DNA of 64,000 nucleotides, taken from contig CAVOSA010000012.1 in NCBI GenBank assembly GCA_963698735.1, forward strand, positions 124,001-188,000, given 5' to 3'. This DNA is from RPQJ01 sp963698735 (lineage in GTDB: Bacteria > Pseudomonadota > Gammaproteobacteria > Steroidobacterales > Steroidobacteraceae). The position numbers were made by a program, and so were the translations under genes. The notes under the pieces were generated by a model. It was not told where the DNA came from, did no database searches, and saw nothing but the letters and a program-made list of their open reading frames with translations. Numbering within the stretch: the stretch's first letter is position 1; every line of letters starts with the position of its first letter. Below are positions 33,345 through 42,143 of this stretch, piece by piece.

Positions 33345-35006
33345 ATGAGGCAGTTGTCCGGTGCGGATTCGATGTTCCTGCAGTTCGAGCGCGGGAACAA
33401 TTTCATGCATGTCGCGTCGCTCGCGATCTACGACCCGTCCACGGCCCCGGGCGGCGGCGTGCGGTTCAAGGACGTGCTGCGCCACTTCGCGACCCGCATT
33501 GCCCAGTTCCCGCAGTTCCGGCGCCGGCTCGTCTCGCTGCCGCTCGCGCTCGACCGCCCGTACTGGGTCGAGTCCGACACGATCGACGTCGAATTCCACG
33601 TGCGCCACATCGCCCTGCCGCACCCGGGCGACTGGCGCCAGCTCTGCATCCAGGTCGCGCGCCTGCACTCGCGGCCGCTCGACCGCAGCAAGCCGCTGTG
33701 GGAAGCCTACGTCATCGAGGGCCTGCACAACATCGCCGGCGTGCCGCCCGGCAGCTTCGCGCTGTACACCAAGATGCACCACGCGATCGTCGATGGCGAG
33801 TCGGGCACCGAGATCATGAAGGCGCTGCATTCGCTGACGCCGGAGCCGATCGATTTCGACGCCGAGGAACTCGCGAGCCAGGTCTATCACGCCGATCGCG
33901 AACCGACCCTGGTCGAGCTGTATTCGCGCGCGCTGGCGCACAACGTGCAGAAGCTGCCGAACTTCGCGCGGTTCTCGCTCGGCACGGCGCGCAAGGTGGC
34001 ATCGCTCGGCGCCGACGCGATGACCAGGTTCAACAACCTTGGCGAGGGAGGTTTCGTCGCCAACGTGCGCTCACTGCTGAGCGGCGACTTGAGCACGCTG
34101 CTGCCGCGCATGCCGCCACAAACCCGGTTCAGCGGCGACGTGTCGGCGCACCGCGTGTTCGAAGCCGTGTCGCTGCCGCTCGCCGACTTCCGCAAGATCC
34201 GGCAGCAGGTACCCAAGGCCACCGTCAACGACCAGTTCCTCTGCGTGGTGGGCGGGGCGCTGCACGCATACCTTACGGCGAAAAACGAGCTGCCCGACGC
34301 AACCATGATCGCGATGGTGCCCATGACGCTGCGCGGCCAGGAAAAAGGCAATGACGTCGGCAACCAGGTTGGATTCACGGTCATGCCCGTGCACTCGGAG
34401 ATTGCCGACCCGCTCGAGCGCCTGCGCACCATCTGCGATGCCGCCGGGAAATCCAAGCGGGTCACGGACGCCGTGGGCAAGGAACTGGCGCGCGACCTGC
34501 TGGAATCGCTGCCCAGCGTCATCGCCGATCCGCTGCTTCGCAGCGTCCAGGTGCCGCGCATCGGCCTCATCGTCTCGAACGTGCGCGGGCCCGACGTGCC
34601 GCTGTACATGGCCGGCGCGCAGCTGGTGAACTACGCGCCGATCAGCATCGCCATCGACGGCCTGGGCCTCAACGTCACCGGCTTCAGTTACGCCGGCAAC
34701 ATGTGGATCTGCGCGGTCTCGTGTCGCGAGATGCTGCCCGACCCTTCGTTCTTCGCCGACTGCCTGCGGACGGCGTTCGAACAGATGAAGGAAGCAGCGG
34801 TGCGCGAAGCGGCGTTCACGGTGGCCGAGGGCGCTGCGCTGGCGCCGGTGGGCATCGACGGGGACGCGACGATCGAAGGCAAGCTGGCGCGCAAGCTCAA
34901 GCGCCGCGGCGCCGGGACGAAGAGCGCAGCGCGCATCAAGAAGGCCAAGGCGCCGGCCGGGAAGCGCAGGGGTCGCAAGGCCGTCACCCCGGAACGACAG
35001 GGCTGA
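33345..35006 (+). CDS. Wax ester synthase / diacylglycerol acyltransferase (WS/DGAT)
   Basis: I use the ATG at 33345, preceded by AGAGAGGGCGGAG, giving 553 aa; the upstream extension of the frame is not protein-like. The catalytic HHxxxDG motif is complete (MHHAIVDGESG, His145-His146 and Asp150), and the C-terminal half has the GNQVGFTVMP and SNVRGPD segments of bacterial WS/DGAT enzymes. They esterify fatty acyl-CoA with long-chain alcohols or diacylglycerol to make storage lipid. A Lys/Arg-rich tail of about 40 residues follows, perhaps for membrane or lipid-body contact. The gene is divergent from the esterase gene. Confidence 0.93.
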   Translation: MRQLSGADSMFLQFERGNNFMHVASLAIYDPSTAPGGGVRFKDVLRHFATRIAQFPQFRRRLVSLPLALDRPYWVESDTIDVEFHVRHIALPHPGDWRQLCIQVARLHSRPLDRSKPLWEAYVIEGLHNIAGVPPGSFALYTKMHHAIVDGESGTEIMKALHSLTPEPIDFDAEELASQVYHADREPTLVELYSRALAHNVQKLPNFARFSLGTARKVASLGADAMTRFNNLGEGGFVANVRSLLSGDLSTLLPRMPPQTRFSGDVSAHRVFEAVSLPLADFRKIRQQVPKATVNDQFLCVVGGALHAYLTAKNELPDATMIAMVPMTLRGQEKGNDVGNQVGFTVMPVHSEIADPLERLRTICDAAGKSKRVTDAVGKELARDLLESLPSVIADPLLRSVQVPRIGLIVSNVRGPDVPLYMAGAQLVNYAPISIAIDGLGLNVTGFSYAGNMWICAVSCREMLPDPSFFADCLRTAFEQMKEAAVREAAFTVAEGAALAPVGIDGDATIEGKLARKLKRRGAGTKSAARIKKAKAPAGKRRGRKAVTPERQG

Positions 35007-35008
35007 AA

Positions 35009-35392
35009 GTGCGCACCCGGGACCGCATGCCTGCCGGATTGCGGCAGGCGCTCACGGACGTCTTCGGCGATTCAGTCGACGAGGTCGTGCTGCGGGAACA
35101 TTCGTGGTTCGCGAAGCTGCACGGCCGTGCCACGGCGACCACGCGCCGCAACACGATTTACCTGCGGGGTTCGGCGGAGGACTTCTTCGCCAGCCCGGAG
35201 CTGATGCTGCACGAATACTTTCACGTGCTGCGCCAGTGGAACCGTGGCCGCATGGACGTCTTCGACTACCTTGCCGAATGGTGGCGCCGCGGCTACTGGC
35301 AGAACCGCTATGAGAGACAGGCGCGGCGCTTCGTGCAGCTGCGGCTGGCGGCATTTCGTGGCGCCATGGCGCGCACCGCGCCGGTGGCGTGA
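35009..35392 (+). CDS. Small putative zinc metalloprotein with HExxH motif
   Basis: This protein of about 127 residues starts from a GTG at 35009, 3 bases after the WS/DGAT stop; an ATG at 35027 is also possible. It contains HEYFH at residues 68-72 and a downstream YERQA (Glu103), the pattern of a minimal zincin in which two His and a Glu bind zinc. There is no signal peptide or membrane segment. It resembles short DUF4157-like or putative-peptidase domains, but I cannot name a family with certainty. It ends 3 bases before mnmG, so it links the WS/DGAT and mnmG genes in one transcript. Confidence 0.7.
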   Translation: MRTRDRMPAGLRQALTDVFGDSVDEVVLREHSWFAKLHGRATATTRRNTIYLRGSAEDFFASPELMLHEYFHVLRQWNRGRMDVFDYLAEWWRRGYWQNRYERQARRFVQLRLAAFRGAMARTAPVA

Positions 35393-35395
35393 GGG

Positions 35396-37327
35396 GTGAA
35401 CGTGCGCTTCGCCGAGACTTTTGACGTGATCGTCGTCGGTGGCGGCCATGCCGGCACCGAAGCAGCGCTTGCCTCGGCGCGGCGCGGCGCTCGCACGCTG
35501 CTCGTCACGCAGAGCATCGAAGCGCTCGGCCAGATGAGCTGCAACCCGGCCATCGGCGGAATCGGCAAAGGACACCTCGTCAAGGAGATCGATGCGCTCG
35601 GTGGCGCGATGGCGCGCGCCATCGACCGCGCCGGCATCCAGTTCCGCACGCTCAACGCGAGCAAGGGCCCCGCCGTGCGTGCTACACGTGCGCAGGCTGA
35701 CCGCACCCTCTACCGGAAGGCGATCCGCGCGATCGTCGAGAACCAGCCGAACCTGTCGCTGTTCCAGGCGGAGGTTGCAGACCTGCGCATCGAGGGCGGC
35801 GAAGTCGTGGGCATCGTCACCGCAGTCGGGCTCGAGTTCGGCGCGCGTGCGGTGGTACTCACCGTCGGCACGTTCCTGGGCGGCAGGATCCACGTGGGCC
35901 TGGAGCAGTCGCCGGGTGGACGCGCGGGCGACCCGCCGTCGAACCGCCTGGCGGAGCGGCTGCGCGCATTGCCGCTGCGCGTCGGGCGTCTCAAGACCGG
36001 CACGCCGCCGCGCATCGACGGCCGCTCGATCGATTACACGGGCCTGCAGGTGCAGCCGGGCGACGAACCCGTTCCCGTGTTTTCGTACCTGGGTGTGCGC
36101 AGCGAGCATCCGCGGCAGGTCAGCTGTCACATCACGGCGACCAACGCACGCACGCACGAACTGATCCGCTCCGGTACCGACCGTTCGCCCATGTTTACCG
36201 GCGTGATCGAGGGCGTCGGCCCGCGGTATTGTCCTTCGGTTGAAGACAAGGTCGTTCGGTTCGCCGACAAGGCTTCGCACCAGATCTTCATCGAGCCTGA
36301 AGGACTCGACACGCACGAGGTGTACCCGAACGGCATCTCGACCAGCCTGCCGTTCGACGTGCAGCAGGCGTTCGTGCGCAGCATCCGCGGCTTCGAGCGG
36401 GCGCACATCACGCGGCCGGGCTACGCGATCGAGTACGATTTTTTCGACCCGCGCGACCTGCAGCCCACGCTCGAGACGAAGCACATCCGCGGCCTGTATT
36501 TCGCAGGGCAGATCAATGGCACGACCGGCTACGAGGAAGCGGCCGCACAAGGTCTGCTCGCGGGCATCAATGCCAGCCTGCAGGTGCAGGACCGCGAACC
36601 GTGGTGGCCGACGCGCGGCGATGCCTACCTTGGCGTGATGGTGGACGATCTCATTACCCGCGGCGCGCCCGAACCGTACCGCATGTTCACCAGCCGCGCG
36701 GAGTACCGCCTTACGCTGCGCGAGGACAACGCCGACCTGCGGCTCACGCCGGTGGGCCGCGAGCTCGGGCTCGTCGACGATGAACGCTGGAGCCTGTTCG
36801 AGCGCAAGCGCGACGCTGTTCGGGACGAACTCGACCGCCTGCAGACTGCCTGGGTTCGACCGGGCACCGACGCGGCCTCGCTACTGGAGCCAGTGTTCGG
36901 AGGGCCGTTGTCACGCGAGCAGCGTGCGTTCGAATTGCTGCGCCGGCCGGAAGTACCGTATACAGCGCTCGACGAAGCGCTTGGCGGCGGCACTGATGCG
37001 TGGCGCGAGGACGAGCGGCTCGCAGCACAGGTCCCCCTGCAGGTCGACGTGCAGGCCAAATACACCGGCTACATCGATCGCCAGCACGAAGAGATCGAGC
37101 GCCAGCGGCGCAGCGAGGAGACCCGGCTGCCGGAGTCGCTCGATTACGCACAGGTGCGAGGCCTGTCGAACGAGGTGCGGCAGAAGCTGGCGCAGCTGCG
37201 GCCGACGACTATCGGCCAGGCCGCCCGCATCCCGGGTCTCACGCCCGCGGCGATCTCGATCCTGCTGGTTCACCTCAAGCGTCAACACGAGACGCCTGCA
37301 TCCACGCGGCTCGGCGGGGCCGGGTAA
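35396..37327 (+). CDS. mnmG: tRNA uridine-5-carboxymethylaminomethyl modification enzyme MnmG
   Basis: This 643-residue FAD enzyme is the partner of MnmE in wobble-uridine modification. The FAD-binding GGGHAGTEAA (about 15-24), the SCNPAIGGIGKGHLVKEID signature, RTLNASKGPAVRATRAQ, and the C-terminal helical domain that contacts MnmE are all visible. The start is GTG at 35396, 3 bases after the preceding gene. In many relatives mnmG is followed directly by rsmG, parA and parB. Here those genes lie 15 kb away. Confidence 0.97.
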   Translation: MNVRFAETFDVIVVGGGHAGTEAALASARRGARTLLVTQSIEALGQMSCNPAIGGIGKGHLVKEIDALGGAMARAIDRAGIQFRTLNASKGPAVRATRAQADRTLYRKAIRAIVENQPNLSLFQAEVADLRIEGGEVVGIVTAVGLEFGARAVVLTVGTFLGGRIHVGLEQSPGGRAGDPPSNRLAERLRALPLRVGRLKTGTPPRIDGRSIDYTGLQVQPGDEPVPVFSYLGVRSEHPRQVSCHITATNARTHELIRSGTDRSPMFTGVIEGVGPRYCPSVEDKVVRFADKASHQIFIEPEGLDTHEVYPNGISTSLPFDVQQAFVRSIRGFERAHITRPGYAIEYDFFDPRDLQPTLETKHIRGLYFAGQINGTTGYEEAAAQGLLAGINASLQVQDREPWWPTRGDAYLGVMVDDLITRGAPEPYRMFTSRAEYRLTLREDNADLRLTPVGRELGLVDDERWSLFERKRDAVRDELDRLQTAWVRPGTDAASLLEPVFGGPLSREQRAFELLRRPEVPYTALDEALGGGTDAWREDERLAAQVPLQVDVQAKYTGYIDRQHEEIERQRRSEETRLPESLDYAQVRGLSNEVRQKLAQLRPTTIGQAARIPGLTPAAISILLVHLKRQHETPASTRLGGAG

Positions 37328-37363
37328 GATCGCGCGCAGACTTTGCGTCGGAGGCCCGGTTAC

Positions 37364-39058
37364 ATGCAGCAGCGTTCATTGCCTGGCCACCGCAAGGTCG
37401 TGTCATCGATCACGGCCTGGATGGCCGGCCTGTGCGTGACGCTGCTGGTGCTCGCCGGTTGCGGCGGCGGCGGCAACGAAGGGAAGAACGGCGGCACGGC
37501 GAGGAGCGGCAGCGAGCTGCCCGGGGATTTTGATCCTTCTGTCCTGCGGCGGGGTAACGGGCCCGAGCCCGACACGCTCGATCCGCAGCTGGCACGGACC
37601 GAAGCGGCGTTCCACATCCTGCGGGACGTGTTTGAAGGCCTGACGTCCGTGGGCCCGGACGGCTCCGCCGTGCCGGCCGCAGCGGAATCCTGGACGGTCT
37701 CGCCGGACGGTCTCGAGTATCGTTTCACGCTGCGCCCAGGCCTGCGCTGGTCCAACGGTGACGCGCTCAAGGCGTCCGATTACGTCACCGGAATGCGTCG
37801 CCTGGTGGATCCGAAGACGGCATCGCCGTACGCGCAGTTCCTCGACCCCGTCCAGAACGCCGGTGCCATCACGCGAGGCGAGAAAAAGCCCGACGAACTC
37901 GGCGTCAGCGCGCCCGACGACCGGACCGTGCTCATCCGTCTCGAATCGCCGGCGCCCTACCTGCTCGGGCTGCTGGCGCAACCCGGCACGTTCCCGGTCC
38001 ATGGCCCTTCGCTCGCGGCGAACGGCGCGGAGTACGCACGCCCGGGCAAGCTGGTGTCGAACGGCCCCTTCGTGCTCGACGACTGGGTCATCGGCTCGCA
38101 CGTCCTCGTGCGCCGCAATCCCAGCTACTGGAACGATCGTGCGACGAAGCTCGAACGAGTGCAGTTCGTGCACATCTCGGATGCAGGCACCGAACTGCGG
38201 CAGTATCGCGCGGGACAGCTCGATTTCACCTTCGTCGTGCCGGCGCAGCAGTTCCAGTGGATCAAGCAGAACCTGGCGCAGGAGCTGCACGTTGCGCCGC
38301 AGCTGAGCGTCTACTACTACGGGTTCAACCTGACGCAGCCGCCGTTCAAGGACAATCCGAAGCTGCGTCGGGCGCTGTCGCTTGCCATCGACCGTGACAA
38401 GCTCACCACCGCCGTCACCGGCGTGGGTGAGGCGCCTGCGTACGGCTGGGTGCCGCGCGGCGTCTGGAACTACACGTCACAGGAGTTCGACTACGCGAAC
38501 ACACCCTATGCCGAGCGGCTCGCCGAAGCCCGCAGGCTGTATGCCGAGGCTGGGTACTCGGCCGAGAAGCCGCTGCGGATCGAGCTGCGCTACAACTCGG
38601 GCGACACACACAACCGGCTGGCAGTCGCCATCGCCGCGATGTGGAAGGAAGGGCTCGGCGTCGAGACGCAACTCTACGCCGAGGAGTTCCGGGCGCTCCT
38701 GCAGAGCATCCAGGCCCGCCAGGACACTCAGGTGTTCCGGTCGAGCTGGGTCGGCGACTTCAACGACGCTTACACCTTTGCCCAGCTGCTCAAGACCGAC
38801 TTCGGCATCAACCTGACCGGGTACTCGAACCCCAGGTACGATGCGCTGCTCGCCGACGCCGTGCGGCAGGCCGACCCGGCACGGCGCCGGGCGCTGCTCG
38901 AGGAAGCCGAGCGACTGATGCTGGCCGACCACCCGGTGCTGCCGCTCTACTTCTACGTCAACAAGCATCTCGTCAAACCGTGGGTACACGGCTGGACCGA
39001 CAACGTGATGAACGTGGTCTACAGCAAGGACCTCAGCCTCGCCGCCCCGGTCCCCTGA
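37364..39058 (+). CDS. Oligopeptide-binding lipoprotein (OppA/SBP_bac_5 family), orphan
   Basis: I take the ATG at 37364, which has GGAGG upstream, giving 564 aa. The N-terminus has a lipoprotein signal with LAGC (Cys33). The body is a typical family-5 substrate-binding protein: EPDTLDPQLA, RDVFEGLTSVGPDGS, FTLRPGLRWSNGDALKASDYV and YYYGFNLTQPPFKDNPKLRRALSLAIDRD. These proteins capture peptides or other solutes for ABC importers. No permease or ATPase genes are adjacent, so it either works with a transporter elsewhere or serves another role such as murein peptide recycling, as MppA does in E. coli. Confidence 0.9.
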   Translation: MQQRSLPGHRKVVSSITAWMAGLCVTLLVLAGCGGGGNEGKNGGTARSGSELPGDFDPSVLRRGNGPEPDTLDPQLARTEAAFHILRDVFEGLTSVGPDGSAVPAAAESWTVSPDGLEYRFTLRPGLRWSNGDALKASDYVTGMRRLVDPKTASPYAQFLDPVQNAGAITRGEKKPDELGVSAPDDRTVLIRLESPAPYLLGLLAQPGTFPVHGPSLAANGAEYARPGKLVSNGPFVLDDWVIGSHVLVRRNPSYWNDRATKLERVQFVHISDAGTELRQYRAGQLDFTFVVPAQQFQWIKQNLAQELHVAPQLSVYYYGFNLTQPPFKDNPKLRRALSLAIDRDKLTTAVTGVGEAPAYGWVPRGVWNYTSQEFDYANTPYAERLAEARRLYAEAGYSAEKPLRIELRYNSGDTHNRLAVAIAAMWKEGLGVETQLYAEEFRALLQSIQARQDTQVFRSSWVGDFNDAYTFAQLLKTDFGINLTGYSNPRYDALLADAVRQADPARRRALLEEAERLMLADHPVLPLYFYVNKHLVKPWVHGWTDNVMNVVYSKDLSLAAPVP

Positions 39059-39160
39059 GGACGGCGTCACAGATTCGATTCTTGGGGCTGGCTTGCAGTT
39101 GAGTCGCAGGCCGTCGGCTTGCGACGATGCCGCGACTAGAACAACACCCGTAGAACGATC

Positions 39161-39451
39161 ATGGCCTGGTTCGTCGTTTTTGCCATTTCCGCATTCGCCC
39201 TCTGGTACTGGCGCCAGTACACCGTGCAGCAGCGCGACCTCGAAAGCTCGACGTCGCCGCAACGCATGGGCGAACGTTTCATCGGGCAGGTCGTGACCGT
39301 CCCGAAAGGCATCGAGAACGGTTCGGGCCGGGTCCAGCTCGGACCGCAGAAGTGGTCGCTGCGTGGGCCTGACGTGCCGGCTGGCACCAAGGTCAGGATC
39401 ACGGGCGTCGACGGGCGCATCCTGATCGTCGACCGGCTGTCGACTCGCTGA
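39161..39451 (+). CDS. NfeD-like small membrane protein
   Basis: This 96-residue protein has one N-terminal transmembrane segment (about 3-18), a short linker, and a C-terminal beta-rich domain from about residue 41 (FIGQVVTVPKGIENGSGRVQLGPQKWSLRG). That matches the OB-fold of NfeD-type proteins, which usually partner membrane proteins of the SPFH class. No SPFH gene is adjacent. It is convergent with the SIMPL-domain gene. Confidence 0.65.
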   Translation: MAWFVVFAISAFALWYWRQYTVQQRDLESSTSPQRMGERFIGQVVTVPKGIENGSGRVQLGPQKWSLRGPDVPAGTKVRITGVDGRILIVDRLSTR

Positions 39452-39464
39452 CTAAAGCATTGTT

Positions 39465-39492
39465 TGACAATGACCAATTCTGGTCATTGTCA
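39465..39492. terminator. 12-bp perfect hairpin between convergent genes
   Basis: TGACAATGACCA (39465-39476) and TGGTCATTGTCA (39481-39492) are exact complements around a 4-base loop. The element sits between the convergent NfeD-like and SIMPL genes. It lacks a T-run and is not GC-rich, so it may be an operator-like palindrome rather than a terminator. The heptamer TGACAAT recurs at 39498. Confidence 0.5.
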
Positions 39493-39524
39493 TGCCTGAC
39501 AATCAGTCAATAACATCGAATAGT

Positions 39525-40259
39525 CTATGGCTCGAGCAGAGCGTACTGCGCGCTGACCGAGGCCGTGAACTTCATCTCCGACGGCGCATAGGTTTGTTCG
39601 GCGTCGCCCGCGGGCGGCGCGGCCGCGACCATCGCTTTTTCCATGTACATCGGCCGCAACGGCATCGTTCCCGCGGCACTCAGGTTCTGCACTGGACCAA
39701 GTTTCGCGCCGGCCGCGCGGGCGAGCGCGTCCGCATTCAGGCGGGCGTCCTCGACAGCTTTGGCCAGCGCGCCACGTTCCAGTTCCTTGCGACGCGACGA
39801 ATCGAGCCTTGCGCCGCCGACCTGGTTGACCCCCGCCGAGACCGATTTCTCGAGCAACGTACCGAGGCGGTCGAGGTCCCGGAGTTCGATGTCGACCTGC
39901 CGGCTCACGAGGTAGCCGAGCAGCACCTGCTGCGACGCTTTCTCGTCCCAGCGGTACTCGGGCTGTACCTGCAGCCGGGTGGAATCGACGAGCTTCGGGT
40001 CGATCTTGAGGTCCCGGGTCAAGGCCAGGACACGGTCGACCGTCGCATTGACCTGGGCGCGCGCCTCGGCGAGCGACGGGTTGCGGGCTTCGATGCCGAG
40101 CGTCACGTTGGCCATGTCGGGCTGGGCCTTCACCTCGCCCGACCCCGAGACGCTGACCAACCGCGGCGGCGCTTCGGCCGCCGCTGCTACACCGGACAGT
40201 ACAAGGGTCAGGGCGGCCAGCAGACCTGCCATCCAAGGGGGCCTGATGTTGGTGGTCAT
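39525..40259 (-). CDS. Periplasmic SIMPL-domain (DUF541) protein
   Basis: This 244-residue protein has a signal peptide (about 1-28, GVAAAAEA) followed by the SIMPL domain: VSVSGSGEVKAQPDMANVTLGIEA, then a helical region (SLAEARAQVNATVDRVLALTRDL) and KAVEDARLNADALARAAGAKLG. The Escherichia coli homologue YggE is linked to lowering oxidative stress, but the molecular function of the family is not established. It is transcribed away from the cytochrome gene. Confidence 0.88.
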   Translation of the reverse strand: MTTNIRPPWMAGLLAALTLVLSGVAAAAEAPPRLVSVSGSGEVKAQPDMANVTLGIEARNPSLAEARAQVNATVDRVLALTRDLKIDPKLVDSTRLQVQPEYRWDEKASQQVLLGYLVSRQVDIELRDLDRLGTLLEKSVSAGVNQVGGARLDSSRRKELERGALAKAVEDARLNADALARAAGAKLGPVQNLSAAGTMPLRPMYMEKAMVAAAPPAGDAEQTYAPSEMKFTASVSAQYALLEP

Positions 40260-40422
40260 CGAGGGAATCCTTGCGCTGGGATCGAGACCCGCAGTCTATG
40301 CCAGCGGCCCGCACGGCGGCCTGCCGTCGTCCATTCGACTCGAGAAATCATTTTTATTAACATGCCCGACCCTTCGGCCGGCGGCGGTCGAAGCCAGAAC
40401 GACGATTCCGCAGGAGTGTTCA

Positions 40423-41046
40423 ATGACCCCGAAATCGGCCTGGCTCGCGCTGAGCCTGACTTTTGCGCTGCTCGCACCGGGCTTCGCGCAGGCCGCAGAC
40501 GCTGCCCGCGGCGCCAAGCTGGCGTACACCTGCCACGGCTGCCACGGCATTCCGAACTACAAGAACGCCTACCCGCTCTACAGCGTGCCGAAGCTCGGCG
40601 GCCAGCACCCCAACTACCTGGTCGCCGCCCTCAAGGAATACAAGAGCAAGGACCGCGTGCACCCCACGATGCACGCGCAGGCGATCACGCTGTCCGACAA
40701 CGACCTCGCGGACATCGCCGCATACCTCGTCGGCACGGAGCTCAAGCCGACGGGGCGTGCTGTCGGCACGGCGCCCAAGGCCAGCCAGACGTGCGTCGCC
40801 TGCCACGGCAACGACGGCGTCGGCATCCTGCCGGAGTACCCCAACCTGGCCGGCCAGCACGAGGATTACATCGTCCATTCGCTCCGCGCCTACAAGAGCG
40901 GCGAGCGCAAGAACGCGATCATGTCGGGCATGGCTGCGGCGCTCACGGACAAGGACATCCTGGAGCTGGCGGAGTACTACTCGTCGCAGCGCCCCGGCCT
41001 GTGCGCCACCGACGAGATCCGCAAAGCCGGCAAGTGCAAGGGGTAA
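40423..41046 (+). CDS. Di-heme cytochrome c (c4/c553-like)
   Basis: I use the ATG at 40423, preceded by AGGAG at about 7 bases, giving 207 aa. A signal peptide (about 1-25) leads to two c-type heme domains with CHGCH (Cys37-His41) and CVACH. Conserved Met-containing segments (PTMHAQAI and AIMSGMA) probably supply the sixth ligands. Such proteins carry electrons in the periplasm to terminal oxidases or other enzymes. A strong terminator follows at 41087. Confidence 0.92.
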   Translation: MTPKSAWLALSLTFALLAPGFAQAADAARGAKLAYTCHGCHGIPNYKNAYPLYSVPKLGGQHPNYLVAALKEYKSKDRVHPTMHAQAITLSDNDLADIAAYLVGTELKPTGRAVGTAPKASQTCVACHGNDGVGILPEYPNLAGQHEDYIVHSLRAYKSGERKNAIMSGMAAALTDKDILELAEYYSSQRPGLCATDEIRKAGKCKG

Positions 41047-41086
41047 TCGACGACCCCGGCTGATGCCGACGGCATGAGCTGATGCG

Positions 41087-41119
41087 AAGAAGGCCGGGTT
41101 CGCCCGGCCTTCTTGTTTT
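41087..41119 (+). terminator. Rho-independent terminator after the cytochrome c gene
   Basis: A 12-bp GC-rich stem, AAGAAGGCCGGG and CCCGGCCTTCTT, with a TTCG tetraloop is followed by TGTTTTC. It lies about 40 bases after the cytochrome stop and separates it from the MBL-AcuI-cys operon. Confidence 0.9.
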
Positions 41120-41171
41120 CGGGCCTTCGTGGCCGCACGCTTGACGGCCCGCCCGCAGCCCCGTTCGACGC

Positions 41172-42143
41172 ATGACGCCATCCGCCGCCTCGAGCCTGGA
41201 CAACAGCCGCATCGCCCGACCCCAGGGCGACGGGCTCTACCTGATCGACACGGACTACGTGCGGCCGGGGCTCGCCGCGAGCCACCTGCTGGTCGATGAC
41301 GGCCGCGCGGCCTTCATCGACACGGGCACCGGACTGGCGGCGCCCAAGCTGCTCGGCGCCCTCGATGAGCTCGGCATCGCCCGCGAGCAGGTCGACTTCC
41401 TGTTCCTGACCCACGTGCACCTCGATCACGCGGGTGGTGCGGGCCAGATGATGCAGGCCCTGCCCAACGCGAAAGCGGTCCTGCATCCGCGTGGAGCGCC
41501 GCACCTCATCGATCCGGCCAGGCTCATCGCGGGCTCGATCGCGGTGTACGGCAACGAGATCTATCGGCAGCTGTACGGCGAGATCCTGCCGATTTCCGCC
41601 GACCGCGTGCTGCTGGCCGAGGACGGCCTGCGCCTCGAGCTCGGCTCGCGCACGTTCGAGTTCATCGACGCGCCGGGCCACGCCAGGCACCACCACTGCC
41701 CGATCGATCTCGACTACCGCGACGTCTACTCCGGCGACAACTTCGGCATCTGTTACCGCGAGTTCGACACCGCCGCGGGCCCGTTCATGCTGCCGACGAC
41801 GACGCCCGTGCAGTTCGACCCGGACGCGCTGCACCGGACCATCGACCGGCTGCTGTCGTACCGCCCGCGGCGGATCGTGCAGACGCACTTCGGGCCCGTC
41901 ACCGACATCGACCGCCTCGCGCGCGACCTGCACGCATCGATCGACGAACTCGTGCGCATCGCGCGCCTGCATGCCGCGGCTCAGGACCGCACCCAGCGGA
42001 TCCGTGCCGACATGTTCGAATCATTCAACACGCGCCTGGATGCTCACGGCTACACGGGCACCCTCGCCCGCCGCCATGAGTTCATCGACGAGGACGTCAA
42101 ACTGAACACCCAAGGCCTCGAAGTCTGGCTGGCACGCTCATGA
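41172..42143 (+). CDS. Metallo-beta-lactamase-fold hydrolase
   Basis: This 323-residue protein has the di-metal motif HVHLDH at residues 81-86 (THVHLDHAGG), a strand leading to it (AAFIDTGTG), a third His in APGHARHH, the bridging Asp in VYSGDNFG, and the final His in VQTHFGPV. There is no signal peptide, so it is cytoplasmic. Family members hydrolyse thioesters, lactones, phosphodiesters and others. It overlaps the AcuI/YhdH start by 4 bases, which suggests action on a related CoA thioester or sulfur compound, though the substrate is unknown. Confidence 0.88.
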   Translation: MTPSAASSLDNSRIARPQGDGLYLIDTDYVRPGLAASHLLVDDGRAAFIDTGTGLAAPKLLGALDELGIAREQVDFLFLTHVHLDHAGGAGQMMQALPNAKAVLHPRGAPHLIDPARLIAGSIAVYGNEIYRQLYGEILPISADRVLLAEDGLRLELGSRTFEFIDAPGHARHHHCPIDLDYRDVYSGDNFGICYREFDTAAGPFMLPTTTPVQFDPDALHRTIDRLLSYRPRRIVQTHFGPVTDIDRLARDLHASIDELVRIARLHAAAQDRTQRIRADMFESFNTRLDAHGYTGTLARRHEFIDEDVKLNTQGLEVWLARS

